From NCBI GenBank assembly GCA_016287975.1, contig JAEEXV010000177.1, positions 1 to 35,384 on the forward strand: 35,384 nt of DNA. The letters are read 5' to 3'. The position numbers and the translations under genes are program-made. The DNA comes from Lentisphaeria bacterium (GTDB taxonomy: Bacteria; Verrucomicrobiota; Lentisphaeria; Oligosphaerales; Oligosphaeraceae). The notes beneath the pieces were generated by a model, which made no database searches, had not been told where the DNA came from, and was given only the letters and a program-made list of their open reading frames with translations. Of this stretch, positions 7,929 through 15,007 are shown piece after piece (the stretch's first letter is position 1; each line of letters begins with the position of its first letter).

Positions 7929-7961
7929 GGCGGTTGCCAACCCGTATGGGGAATTGCGCGG
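7929..7961 (+). repeat. Dispersed palindromic repeat, copy C (right end of element)
   Basis: Starts GGCGGTTGCCAACCC and continues GTATGGGGAATTGCGCGG. About 24 of 33 positions match copy A. It is in opposite orientation to copy B, so B and C together make the element's outer ends. Confidence 0.55.
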
Positions 7962-8067
7962 ACACCTCGCGCGCCAGCGTGGTCGGCGCCGCCGACTTGA
8001 CGTTCGCGAAGTCGCGCACTGAGCCGAGCGTCTCGCCCGCCGCGACGTGGAAGATGGTCTCCTACAT
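7962..8067 (-). pseudogene. Broken gene start: Shine-Dalgarno, ATG, then TAG
   Basis: On the minus strand a perfect AGGAGG (8077-8082) sits 9 bases from an ATG at 8067. The second codon is TAG. After it the same frame stays open with protein-like, GC-rich codons: ETIFHVAAGETLGSVRDFA then NVKSAAPTTLAREVSAQ, up to the edge of the inverted-repeat element. This looks like the first ~35 codons of a gene inactivated by a nonsense change at codon 2 and cut off by the element. The family is not recognised. A chance open frame cannot be excluded because the stretch is short. Confidence 0.4.
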
Positions 8068-8139
8068 GTGTCTTAACCTCCTGGAATCAACGAATTTTCA
8101 TGAATAATTCCCCCCAGGTTGCCATTTTTGTCCGTCGGG

Positions 8140-8169
8140 TTGATTGCAGATTTTGATTCGCGGTATATA
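8140..8169 (+). promoter_or_regulatory. Promoter candidate of the alpha ribosomal operon
   Basis: TTGATT (8140-8145), an 18-base spacer and TATATA (8164-8169), overlapping TATATTAA. It lies about 245 bases before rpmJ, so the transcript would carry a long leader. Confidence 0.45.
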
Positions 8170-8187
8170 TTAAGGAGTTTTTCCGCG

Positions 8188-8261
8188 CATCTGCCAGGCG
8201 GTGCTTTTGTTTCCGGCCGCCGCCGCATAGTGTGCAAGCACTTTATTGGCAGATGTTTTTT
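8188..8261 (+). promoter_or_regulatory. Leader attenuator or terminator of a short RNA
   Basis: CATCTGCCA (8188-8196) pairs perfectly with TGGCAGATG (8247-8255). Nested inside, GTGCTT (8201-8206) pairs with AAGCAC (8236-8241). Six T residues (8256-8261) follow directly. The arrangement is an intrinsic terminator placed ~90 bases after the promoter and ~150 bases before rpmJ. It could attenuate the ribosomal operon or end a separate small RNA of about 85 nt. Confidence 0.5.
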
Positions 8262-8278
8262 GCGGATTACGAAAAGGT

Positions 8279-8331
8279 CCCCCCTGGGGGAGCCGTGCAT
8301 GGGTTTTCCCGTGGATGGCGCATCCAGGGGG
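8279..8331 (+). promoter_or_regulatory. Second leader hairpin before rpmJ
   Basis: The outer stem is CCCCCTGG (8280-8287) with CCAGGGGG (8324-8331). The inner hairpin is CATGGG-tttt-CCCGTG (near 8298-8313). It could be a protein-binding leader structure; the ligand is unknown. Confidence 0.35.
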
Positions 8332-8413
8332 TCTCAAGTCCGGAAAGACCAGGCGAGGCGTGCCCGTCGTGGCGTGTCCCGCCGCAAACCAACAACCAGA
8401 AGAGAAGCAAGCC

Positions 8414-8530
8414 ATGAAAGTGAGAGCATCGGTGAAGCGGATGTGCAACAATTGCCGCATTGTGAAGCGCGGCGGCATTGTCCGTGTGATTTGCAGCAAG
8501 AATCCCCGTCACAAGCAGCGCCAGGGGTAG
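8414..8530 (+). CDS. rpmJ: 50S ribosomal protein L36
   Basis: A 38-residue protein, the normal length for bacterial L36: [15 protein letters not shown], then IVKRGG, ending PRHKQRQG. The zinc-ribbon ligands Cys11, Cys14, Cys27 and His33 are all present, so this is the zinc-binding (C+) form. L36 binds 23S rRNA late in large-subunit assembly. It is the first gene of the alpha operon here. secY, map and infA, which often precede it, are absent, and an accessory island lies upstream instead. The start is set by the universal MKVR beginning; a purine-rich AGAGAAG lies upstream. Confidence 0.97.
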   Translation: MKVRASVKRMCNNCRIVKRGGIVRVICSKNPRHKQRQG

Positions 8531-8602
8531 GAGCGGTTCCCTCCTCGGCATTTGGCCGACGGAACACGAATGTAGCGTAAACAATTTTCAGGAAGCACGA
8601 AA

Positions 8603-9028
8603 ATGCCCAGAATCCTTGGTGTTGACATCCCGAACAACAAGAAGACAATCGTCTCGCTGACCTACATCTACGGCATCGGCCCCGCCACCGCGGCGAAGAT
8701 CTGCGACCTGGCGAAGATCGATCCCGACCTGAAGGCGAGCAAACTGACCGAATCCCAGGTCGGCGCCATTCTCCAGATCCTCCAGGAGCACTTCACGGTG
8801 GAAGGCGACCTGCGCCGCCAGATCGCGCAGAACATCCGCCGCCTCATCGCGATCGGCTCCTACCGCGGGACCCGTCACCGCAAGAATCTCCCGGTGCGCG
8901 GCCAGCGCACCCGCACGAACGCCCGCACGCGCAAGGGCAGCAAGAAGACCGTCGGCGCGATCCGCGACCGCACCGAGCGCAAGACGGCCGCGTCGGCCGC
9001 CGAGGCGAAGGCCGCCGGCAAGAAATAG
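8603..9028 (+). CDS. rpsM: 30S ribosomal protein S13
   Basis: A 141-residue protein with the S13 signatures: MPRILGVDIPNNKK at the start, LTYIYGIGPATAAKIC (helix-two-turn-helix), and the rRNA/tRNA-contacting tail GSYRGTRHRKNLPVRGQ then RTRTNARTRKG. S13 sits in the head of the small subunit and contacts S19 and P-site tRNA. It is longer than the typical ~120 residues because of an Ala/Lys-rich C-terminus (AASAAEAKAAGKK). It follows rpmJ by 72 bases in the same operon. Confidence 0.97.
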   Translation: MPRILGVDIPNNKKTIVSLTYIYGIGPATAAKICDLAKIDPDLKASKLTESQVGAILQILQEHFTVEGDLRRQIAQNIRRLIAIGSYRGTRHRKNLPVRGQRTRTNARTRKGSKKTVGAIRDRTERKTAASAAEAKAAGKK

Positions 9029-9111
9029 CGCGGCAGCCCCCGTCGTCTGAGTTGTAGAGAGTTTTCACCTTTTAAGGAATGGGCGCAGGTGCGTCCGGGA
9101 GAAAGATCATC

Positions 9112-9555
9112 ATGGCAGAAGAGACCACGAAAGTCGCCGCCCCAGCGGAAAGCGCCGCTGGCAGCACTGCGGAAGTGAAGGTCCGCCGAGTCAAGGGTTC
9201 GCGTCAGATCATGGACGGTGTCGTCCATGTCGAGTCCACCTTCAACAACACCCGTGTCGTCATCACGGACAAGCAGGGCAATGTCCTGGCTTGGAGCACG
9301 GGCGGCAAGCTGGGCTACAAGGGTTCGCGCAAGAGCACCGCGTATGTGGCGCAGCTGATTGCGACGGATGCCGCGAAGAAGGCGATGACGACGTACAATC
9401 TCAAGGAAGTGGAAGTCGAGGTGAAGGGGCCTGGGGCCGGCCGTGAGAGCGCGGTCCGCGGCATTGCGCAGGCGGGTCTGGAGATCACGGTGCTGCGCGA
9501 CGTCACGCCGCTGCCGCACAATGGCTGCCGGCCTCCGAAGCGCCGCCGTGTGTAA
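9112..9555 (+). CDS. rpsK: 30S ribosomal protein S11
   Basis: A 147-residue protein. The conserved core is [18 protein letters not shown], then [34 protein letters not shown] and the C-terminal [19 protein letters not shown]11 forms part of the platform near the mRNA exit. It has an Ala/Glu-rich N-terminal extension of about 30 residues before [10 protein letters not shown]. The start at 9112 is chosen because GGAGA lies 9 bases upstream. The in-frame ATG at 9079 would be only 2 bases from its AAGGA. rpsD, the usual next gene, is missing; 103 non-coding bases separate rpsK from rpoA. Confidence 0.97.
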   Translation: MAEETTKVAAPAESAAGSTAEVKVRRVKGSRQIMDGVVHVESTFNNTRVVITDKQGNVLAWSTGGKLGYKGSRKSTAYVAQLIATDAAKKAMTTYNLKEVEVEVKGPGAGRESAVRGIAQAGLEITVLRDVTPLPHNGCRPPKRRRV

Positions 9556-9658
9556 TGCTGTTTCCTCCCCTGCATTCCGGGGACGCCTGGATTGGCAGGA
9601 TTGTGTTTGACGGACGCACGGATGTGTTTTAAGTGCCATCAATGAAGGAGGATTTTTA

Positions 9659-10705
9659 ATGGCAGGATTTGATACCTTTGAGATGCCCAAGGCGCTGGTG
9701 ATGGATGAGACGACAGCGACGTCGCGCTATGCGATGTTCATTGCCGAGCCGTGGGAAAATGGATTCGGGAACACGATCGGCAACGCCCTGCGCAGGGTGT
9801 TGCTGACGATGCTGGACGGCGTGGCGGTGAAGTGCATCCGCATTGACGGAGTGAAGCACGAGTTCAGCGCGATCGAGGGCGTGATGGAAGATGTGATGGA
9901 GATCATCCTGAACATCAAGAAGCTGAAGTTCCGCTGCGACGGGGAGCTTCCGCGCACTCTGGAGCTGGTTGCGACGAAGCCAGGGGATGTGACGGGGGCG
10001 GACATCCGCGAGGACGGCGTGGCGCAGGTCCTGAACAAGGATCTGAAGCTGTGCACGCTGACGAAGGACTTCACGGACCGTCCGTTCCGCATCGAGATGG
10101 ATCTGGCGCGCGGCCGCGGCTATTGTCCGAGCGAGCTCAACAAGGACGACGACCAGCCGATCGGGTCGATTCCAGTGGACTGCCTGTTCAGCCCGATTGA
10201 GAAGGTGCGCTACTTTGTGCGTCCCTGCCGCGTCGGCGAGCATACGGACTACGACCGTCTGGAGCTTGAGGTGTGGACGGACGAGCGGGTGGAGCCGAAG
10301 GCCGCGGTGCTTCGCGCCGCGGCGATTCTGCGCGAGCACCTGTCGGTCTTTGCGGAGAACGATTCCGATGCCGCGAGCGCCCCGAGCGCGTCGGGCCTGT
10401 CGTCTGAGGATCTGGCGCTGGTCCAGGTTCTGATGATGAACGTCGGGGATCTGGAGTTGTCGGTGCGTTCGGTGAACTGCCTGAACGGGGACAACATCCA
10501 TTTTGTCGGCGAATTGGTTCAGCGTTCCGAGAACCAGATGCTGAAGTGCCGTAACTTTGGCAAGAAGTCCCTGTCCGAGATCAAGGAGAAATTGGGCGAG
10601 CGCGGGCTGAGTCTTGGGATGACGTTGAAGGATAATGTACTTGACGAGTTGGTGCGGCGCCAGGCCTCACAACTTCAAAACACTGCGAAGGAGCAATCGA
10701 AATGA
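9659..10705 (+). CDS. rpoA: DNA-directed RNA polymerase subunit alpha
   Basis: A 348-residue alpha subunit. The N-terminal assembly domain shows RYAMFIAEPWENGFGNTIG, NALRRVLL and IDGVKHEFSAIEGV. The C-terminal domain (from about residue 262) has LELSVRSVNCL and the helix-hairpin-helix FGKKSLSEIKEKL that contacts UP elements and activators. A flexible Ser/Ala-rich linker (SDAASAPSASG) joins them. AAGGAGG lies 7 bases upstream of the ATG. The stop overlaps the rplQ start by four bases (ATGA), so the two are translationally coupled. Confidence 0.98.
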   Translation: MAGFDTFEMPKALVMDETTATSRYAMFIAEPWENGFGNTIGNALRRVLLTMLDGVAVKCIRIDGVKHEFSAIEGVMEDVMEIILNIKKLKFRCDGELPRTLELVATKPGDVTGADIREDGVAQVLNKDLKLCTLTKDFTDRPFRIEMDLARGRGYCPSELNKDDDQPIGSIPVDCLFSPIEKVRYFVRPCRVGEHTDYDRLELEVWTDERVEPKAAVLRAAAILREHLSVFAENDSDAASAPSASGLSSEDLALVQVLMMNVGDLELSVRSVNCLNGDNIHFVGELVQRSENQMLKCRNFGKKSLSEIKEKLGERGLSLGMTLKDNVLDELVRRQASQLQNTAKEQSK

Positions 10706-11151
10706 GACACCGTGTCGCGACATTCAAGATCAACCGTAGTGCGGCCCATGTGCGTTCGCTTCTGGCGAATGCGGTGTGCAGCCTGATCGAGCACAGCCGG
10801 ATCGAGACCACGCTGGTGCGTGCCAAGCGGATCCGCCAGTTGGCGGAGCAGATGGTGACGCTGGCGAAGAAGGGCACCCTGCATGACGTTCGGAACGCGG
10901 TTTCCAAACTGCACCGCAAGGACATCGTCCACAAGCTCTTCGCGGAGATCGGGCCGTCCTTCATGAAGCGCCAGGGCGGTTACACCCGCATCATGAAGCT
11001 TGGTCCGCGCATTGGCGACGGCGCCGAGATGTGCATTCTGGCGTTTGTGGAAGCGGATTCGAAGGAGGAGAAGGCTGCATCCGAGAAGCCCGAGGCGGCC
11101 GCTGCGGCGGAGGCCCCGGTGGCGGACGCTCCTGCTCCTGCGGAGAAGTAG
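10702..11151 (+). CDS. rplQ: 50S ribosomal protein L17
   Basis: A 149-residue protein. MRHRVATFKINRSAAHV, LLANAVCSLIEHSRIETT and RAKRIRQLAEQMVTLAKKG are diagnostic for L17, which sits near the peptide exit tunnel. The body ends at ILAFVEAD. A low-complexity Ala/Glu/Pro tail of about 30 residues follows (EKPEAAAAAEAPVADAPAP). It is the last gene of the operon, with a strong terminator 30 bases after the stop. Confidence 0.97.
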   Translation: MRHRVATFKINRSAAHVRSLLANAVCSLIEHSRIETTLVRAKRIRQLAEQMVTLAKKGTLHDVRNAVSKLHRKDIVHKLFAEIGPSFMKRQGGYTRIMKLGPRIGDGAEMCILAFVEADSKEEKAASEKPEAAAAAEAPVADAPAPAEK

Positions 11152-11180
11152 TCTTCCGTAGACGGCGTAGCGTATGTCCC

Positions 11181-11223
11181 GACCGGCAGCGCTGCTGATT
11201 CCAGGCAGTGCTGCCGGTCTTTT
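11181..11223 (+). terminator. Rho-independent terminator of the alpha operon
   Basis: GACCGGCAGCGCTGC (11181-11195) and GCAGTGCTGCCGGTC (11205-11219) form a 15-bp stem with one G-T wobble and a 9-base loop. TTTT follows (11220-11223). Confidence 0.9.
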
Positions 11224-11289
11224 GGTAATGCGGCGGTTGTTTTTTTCATTTCACCAAGAAAGCAAGTTATTGGTTCATCATTATCGGCG

Positions 11290-14199
11290 ATGTTTACCCT
11301 GCTGGACACGGAGGTCTTTCCCAAGCGACGGCTGACTGCGAAGCGCTATCGTCACGAGTGCGGCCTGGAGGTGGTGAGCCTGGAGGCGGCGGACAGCGAG
11401 AACCTGTTTGCGCTGTGTTTCGGGACGGTGCCAGAGAACGACACGGGGGTGGCGCACATTCTGGAGCATTCGGTGCTGGAGGGGTCGGAGAAGTATCCCG
11501 TGAAGGATCCGTTCGTGTGCCTGCTGAAGAACAGCGTGGCGACCTTCATCAACGCGCTGACCTATCCTGACCGCACGATCTATCCGTGCACGACGTGCTG
11601 CGCGCAGGACTATTTCAACCTGTTCGAGGTCTACTGGGATGCGGTCTTCCATCCGAAACTCACGCGGGACACCTTCGGGCAGGAGGGGTGGCATTATGAG
11701 GTGCAGGGGCGCGGGAAGAACGCGAAGCTGCGGTGCAACGGGATTGTGCTGAACGAGATGTCGGGCTACTACTCGGATCCGTGCACGGTGCTGGGGCGGG
11801 CGATGGAGCGCGGGCTCTTCGGCGACACGCCGCTGCGGTATGATTCGGGGGGCGTGCCGCAGGCGATCCCGCGCCTGACCTATGCGGAGTTCCTGCGGTT
11901 CCACGCGCGGCACTATGCGCCTGGAGTCGCCAAGATCGTCCTGTATGGCGACATTCCGACGGAGGAGAAACTGGCGTTCATCGAGCGTCATCTGGCGGCG
12001 GATCTGCCGCGGCTGTCGGCGGCGCCTGCGGCGCCAGTCCGAAAGCCGTTGCGTGCGGCGGCGGCGAAGCCCAGGGTGTGCAGGGAGGGATTTGTGCCCG
12101 AAAACGGCCAGGACGCGAAGCGCGGCATCTGCGCGGTCGCGTGGGCGCTGGACGGGGAGAGGTCGCCGGAACTGGAACTGGGGTTCCAGTTGCTGGACGC
12201 GGTGTTGATGGGCAATTCAGGGTCGCCGCTGGGCAAGGCCCTGCTGGAATCTGGCCTGGGCAAGGCGCCGTTGCCGAGCGGCTATGACAACGAGACCAAA
12301 TACCTGTCGTTTGACGTGGCGATGCGCGGGGTGCGTCCGCGGGACTTCGGCAAGTTCGAGCGGCTGGTGCTGGACACCCTGCGCAGACTGGTGTCGGAGG
12401 GGCTGGATCCAGACCAGGTCGAGGCCGCGGTGGCGGGCTTTGCGCTGGCCAACCAGAGCATCACCTCGCGCTATGTGATCGATTTGCTGGATGACATCGT
12501 CGCATCCTGGAATTACTCCGACGACCCGTATCGCTTCGTGCGTCTCGCCGAGGCGATGCCCCAGTTCGAGGAGATGCGCAAGAGCCACCCGCGCTACTTC
12601 GAGGATCTGATCCAGAAGTGGCTGCTGGACAATCCGCGACGGATCCGCATCGAACTGGTGCCTGACGCTGGCCTCAAGAAGCGCCGCCAGGCGGCGATGG
12701 AGGCGCGCATGGCCAGGACGCTGGCGCGCTGGACGCCGACGCGTCTGGAGCGGGCGCGGAAGTTCGCGGCGAAGCTGCAGGAGCAGGCGGTCAGGCCGGA
12801 TTCGCCCGAGGCGCTGGCGACACTGCCGCAATTGACGCGGGCGGATCTGCCGCGCCGTCTCAGCCTGCCGCCGTGCCGCGATCTGAGCCTGAAAGGCGGT
12901 CTTGTCTGCCGCCGCGGCGAAGTCTTCGACAACGGCATCAGCTACCTTTCGCTGATCGGGGACGCGGCGTCGCTGCCGCCGCGTCTTCAGCCATGGCTTC
13001 CGGTCTTCACCAGCCTGTTCGCGGCCGTCGGCAACGAGTCGATGAGCTATGACCAGTTCGGCACGGAGATGGCGCGGCTGGGATGCAACTTCGCCTTGTC
13101 GTCCGCCATCGGCGTCGCCGACGCGGATCCCAATCGCATCCATCTGACCTTGAGTTTCGGCGTGATAAGCCTGGAGCGGAATTTCGCGGCGGCGGTGTCG
13201 TTGTTCCGTCGGCAGCTGGACGGCATCGTCTTCACGGAGCGCCGCCGACTGGTCGAAAGGCTGCGCGCGGCGGCGACGGCCGCGAAGGCGGCCCTGCGCA
13301 CCCGCAAGAACCTGGCCATCTGCCGAAATCGCGCGGGGGCGGGGCTGCTGCCATTCGGGGATTACCAGGAGGCGCTCACGGGGTTCCATGGCTTCCAGCG
13401 CCTGCAGCAGTTGGCAAAGCTCCCCGAGGGCGGGCTGGACGAGTTTTGCGCGACGATGCAGGCGATCGCGCAGTGGTTGCGGACGATTCCGATGTTGTGC
13501 GCGGGTTTTGTCGGCGCCGATTCCGCCCTGGCGGCGGTGGACGGGCTGATCGACGGGCATCCAGTGGCGTCGGCGCCGATGCCGTTTGCGCCGTCGGTCC
13601 CACTGGACGCTGGATTCGGTGCGGCGACAGGCCGCCGCGAGTGGTGCCTGCTTCCCAGCGAGGTCGCGTCGTGTGTGCGGATGGTGCGTGCCCCTGGATT
13701 CTCCTCGCCTGAGCGTCTGCCGCTGACGGTTTTGGGGCGGATGCTGTCGGTCGGGCACCTCTGGGACGAGATCCGTGCGCGCGGCGGCGCGTACCACACC
13801 CGCTTCGACTATGACCCGCGCGGCTGCAACGCCGTGCTGCTTTCCTCGGAGGATCCGAAGCCTTCCAACACGTACGCGGTCTTCGACGCCCTGGAGGCGC
13901 ATCTGGAGAAGTGTCCGCCAGACGAGGCGGCGACGGCGCGGGCGGTGATTGCGACGGCGGGCGGCTATCTGCATCCGTTCCGCCCGTCGGATCTGTGCCT
14001 GCGCTGCGCCATGGATCTTTTCCGTCACCGCACCGCCGAGGACTTCCAGCGCGACTTCGAGCGTCTGCTGGCCGTGACGCCAGGCGACTTGCGGGAATGC
14101 GGGTTGCGGCTTCTGCGGTCGGGGAAGACCGCGTTCAACGACTGCGGCGCAGGGCCTGCGCCGATGCCGGAGGGCTTTTCCGCCATCCCGCTGCATTGA
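11290..14199 (+). CDS. M16C-family metallopeptidase (presequence-protease/PreP type)
   Basis: A 969-residue protein, the usual size of the PreP/Cym1/SdpB-like M16C peptidases. These are single-chain, two-halved clam-shell zinc enzymes that degrade unstructured peptides. The inverted zinc motif HILEH is at residues 56-60, with the third ligand Glu156 in VLNEMSG. Family motifs include TGVAHILEHSVLEGS, KNSVATFINALTYPD and FNLFEVYWDAVFHP. The inactive half shows GGAYHTRFDYDPRG near the end. There is no signal peptide, so it is probably cytoplasmic. No good Shine-Dalgarno precedes the ATG, but upstream in-frame alternatives are not apparent. Transcription must start after the rplQ terminator; CATTAT near 11275 is a weak -10 candidate that leaves almost no leader. 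Confidence 0.92.
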   Translation: MFTLLDTEVFPKRRLTAKRYRHECGLEVVSLEAADSENLFALCFGTVPENDTGVAHILEHSVLEGSEKYPVKDPFVCLLKNSVATFINALTYPDRTIYPCTTCCAQDYFNLFEVYWDAVFHPKLTRDTFGQEGWHYEVQGRGKNAKLRCNGIVLNEMSGYYSDPCTVLGRAMERGLFGDTPLRYDSGGVPQAIPRLTYAEFLRFHARHYAPGVAKIVLYGDIPTEEKLAFIERHLAADLPRLSAAPAAPVRKPLRAAAAKPRVCREGFVPENGQDAKRGICAVAWALDGERSPELELGFQLLDAVLMGNSGSPLGKALLESGLGKAPLPSGYDNETKYLSFDVAMRGVRPRDFGKFERLVLDTLRRLVSEGLDPDQVEAAVAGFALANQSITSRYVIDLLDDIVASWNYSDDPYRFVRLAEAMPQFEEMRKSHPRYFEDLIQKWLLDNPRRIRIELVPDAGLKKRRQAAMEARMARTLARWTPTRLERARKFAAKLQEQAVRPDSPEALATLPQLTRADLPRRLSLPPCRDLSLKGGLVCRRGEVFDNGISYLSLIGDAASLPPRLQPWLPVFTSLFAAVGNESMSYDQFGTEMARLGCNFALSSAIGVADADPNRIHLTLSFGVISLERNFAAAVSLFRRQLDGIVFTERRRLVERLRAAATAAKAALRTRKNLAICRNRAGAGLLPFGDYQEALTGFHGFQRLQQLAKLPEGGLDEFCATMQAIAQWLRTIPMLCAGFVGADSALAAVDGLIDGHPVASAPMPFAPSVPLDAGFGAATGRREWCLLPSEVASCVRMVRAPGFSSPERLPLTVLGRMLSVGHLWDEIRARGGAYHTRFDYDPRGCNAVLLSSEDPKPSNTYAVFDALEAHLEKCPPDEAATARAVIATAGGYLHPFRPSDLCLRCAMDLFRHRTAEDFQRDFERLLAVTPGDLRECGLRLLRSGKTAFNDCGAGPAPMPEGFSAIPLH

Positions 14200-14284
14200 G
14201 CGGCCCTTGCGGACGGCGTTTTTTGTCACCGATTTTCAAGTAGCATCGTGTCCCACACCTTCATTCCAACAGGACAGTAGCCTC

Positions 14285-14989
14285 ATGGACAACATCGACA
14301 TCCTCTATTTCACCCTGGATCCTGAATCCCCTTGCAGCCGTGCGGTGCGCGACCGCCCGAATGTCAAGATGCTGAAGCCCGAGGATGACTTCAGTCCGTG
14401 GCTGCCTGAGATCAAGGCGGCGATCGTCGATGTGGAGGGCGACGAGCGGCAGGTTCTGCTGAAGGCGCTGCTGAAGGAGAAGCTGCCGTTTGCGCTGTGC
14501 GGGCTGGCGGGGGAGACCCCGGATTCACTCAAGCGCCTGTGCGCGGCGGCGAAGCGCAGGCACATCCAGGTGTGCTGGCTGGGGTCGTGGCGGTTCGAGT
14601 GGGCGATGGCCCGCCTGCGGGAGATCATCTCGTCGGGGTCGCTTGGCACCGTGCAGCAGTTGAAGTTGACCAAGCCCGAGGCGCTGGGCCTCTTCGAGCG
14701 GCTGCGCGACGAGGATCTGCTGAACTGGCTGGCCATCGACAATGACGCCGCCTTCGCGTATGAGGTCGCCGAGGACGAGAACTTCCGCGTGACCGCGACT
14801 GGCACGCGCGGCACTGCGACGGCGACGCTGCGTCCCGACAAGGTCAACGAGTTCGCGGTGGCATTGGAGGACGAGCGTCCCCGTTCGACGAGCGCGCCGT
14901 CGGATCCCTGGAAGGCGGAGGTCGGCTATCTGCTGTTCGCGATTGCGACGGGGCGGCCCTGGAGCCTGCTCGGCAAGATTCCGAACTAA
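14285..14989 (+). CDS. Truncated Gfo/Idh/MocA-like protein lacking the NAD(P)-binding start
   Basis: A 234-residue protein. Residues ~40-120 read like the middle of a Gfo/Idh/MocA oxidoreductase: IKAAIVDVEGD, LLKALLKEKLPFALCG, then SLKRLCAAAKRRHIQVCWLG and FEWAMARLREIISSGSLGTVQQL. This is the 'A-xx-AG-K-hV-L-CEKP' region followed by the 'RF-x-P-x-REII-x-SG-x-LG-x-V' helix. The N-terminal glycine-rich GxGxxG is absent, and the catalytic E-K-P is replaced by CGLAGET. The C-terminal sheet is much shorter than in active enzymes. It is probably not an oxidoreductase and may be a binding or scaffold protein. The start at 14285 follows an AGGAC at ~11 bases. It is 18 bases upstream of the GT4 gene. 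The family assignment is pattern recall. Confidence 0.6.
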   Translation: MDNIDILYFTLDPESPCSRAVRDRPNVKMLKPEDDFSPWLPEIKAAIVDVEGDERQVLLKALLKEKLPFALCGLAGETPDSLKRLCAAAKRRHIQVCWLGSWRFEWAMARLREIISSGSLGTVQQLKLTKPEALGLFERLRDEDLLNWLAIDNDAAFAYEVAEDENFRVTATGTRGTATATLRPDKVNEFAVALEDERPRSTSAPSDPWKAEVGYLLFAIATGRPWSLLGKIPN

Positions 14990-15007
14990 CCGGGCGGTCG
15001 CGTTCGG

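Larger units (their letters stand above)
7721..7961. mobile_element. MITE-like element with ~66-bp imperfect terminal inverted repeats
   Basis: The left arm (7721-7786) and the right arm (7893-7961) are imperfect inverted repeats. Matching blocks from the outside in are TTCCCCA-xx-GGGT, then CCCCGAA, then GTTGCCACGGCGG. Inside the arms are two short GC-rich hairpins: CCACGGCG/CGCCGTGG at 7779-7798, and the palindrome CCACGGCGGCCGCCGTGG at 7885-7902. No transposase frame is present, so if mobile it would be non-autonomous. The central ~105 bases have no recognisable content. No obvious target-site duplication is visible. The element separates the ATPase from a truncated gene start. Confidence 0.5.
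8068..8413. other. Structured leader region upstream of rpmJ
   Basis: About 345 bases without a supportable gene. It contains a promoter candidate at 8140-8169, a multi-stem hairpin ending in six T residues (8188-8261) and a second nested hairpin (8280-8331). Short reading frames on both strands here overlap the structures and have no Shine-Dalgarno or family resemblance. Confidence 0.6.

Noticed and set aside
8062..8067. ATG-TAG as possible UAG read-through (pyrrolysine-like)
   Set aside because: TAG is used as an ordinary stop in this window (e.g. the ATPase, tolC and kdsD genes), and a special residue at codon 2 would be unprecedented. A broken gene is simpler.
8073..8300. 75-codon minus-strand frame over the rpmJ leader
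   Set aside because: It lies across the hairpins, has no ribosome-binding site and no recognisable protein features.
12217..14229. 670-codon minus-strand frame opposite the M16C gene
   Set aside because: Arg/Gln/His-rich antisense shadow. The sense strand carries an intact M16C protein.
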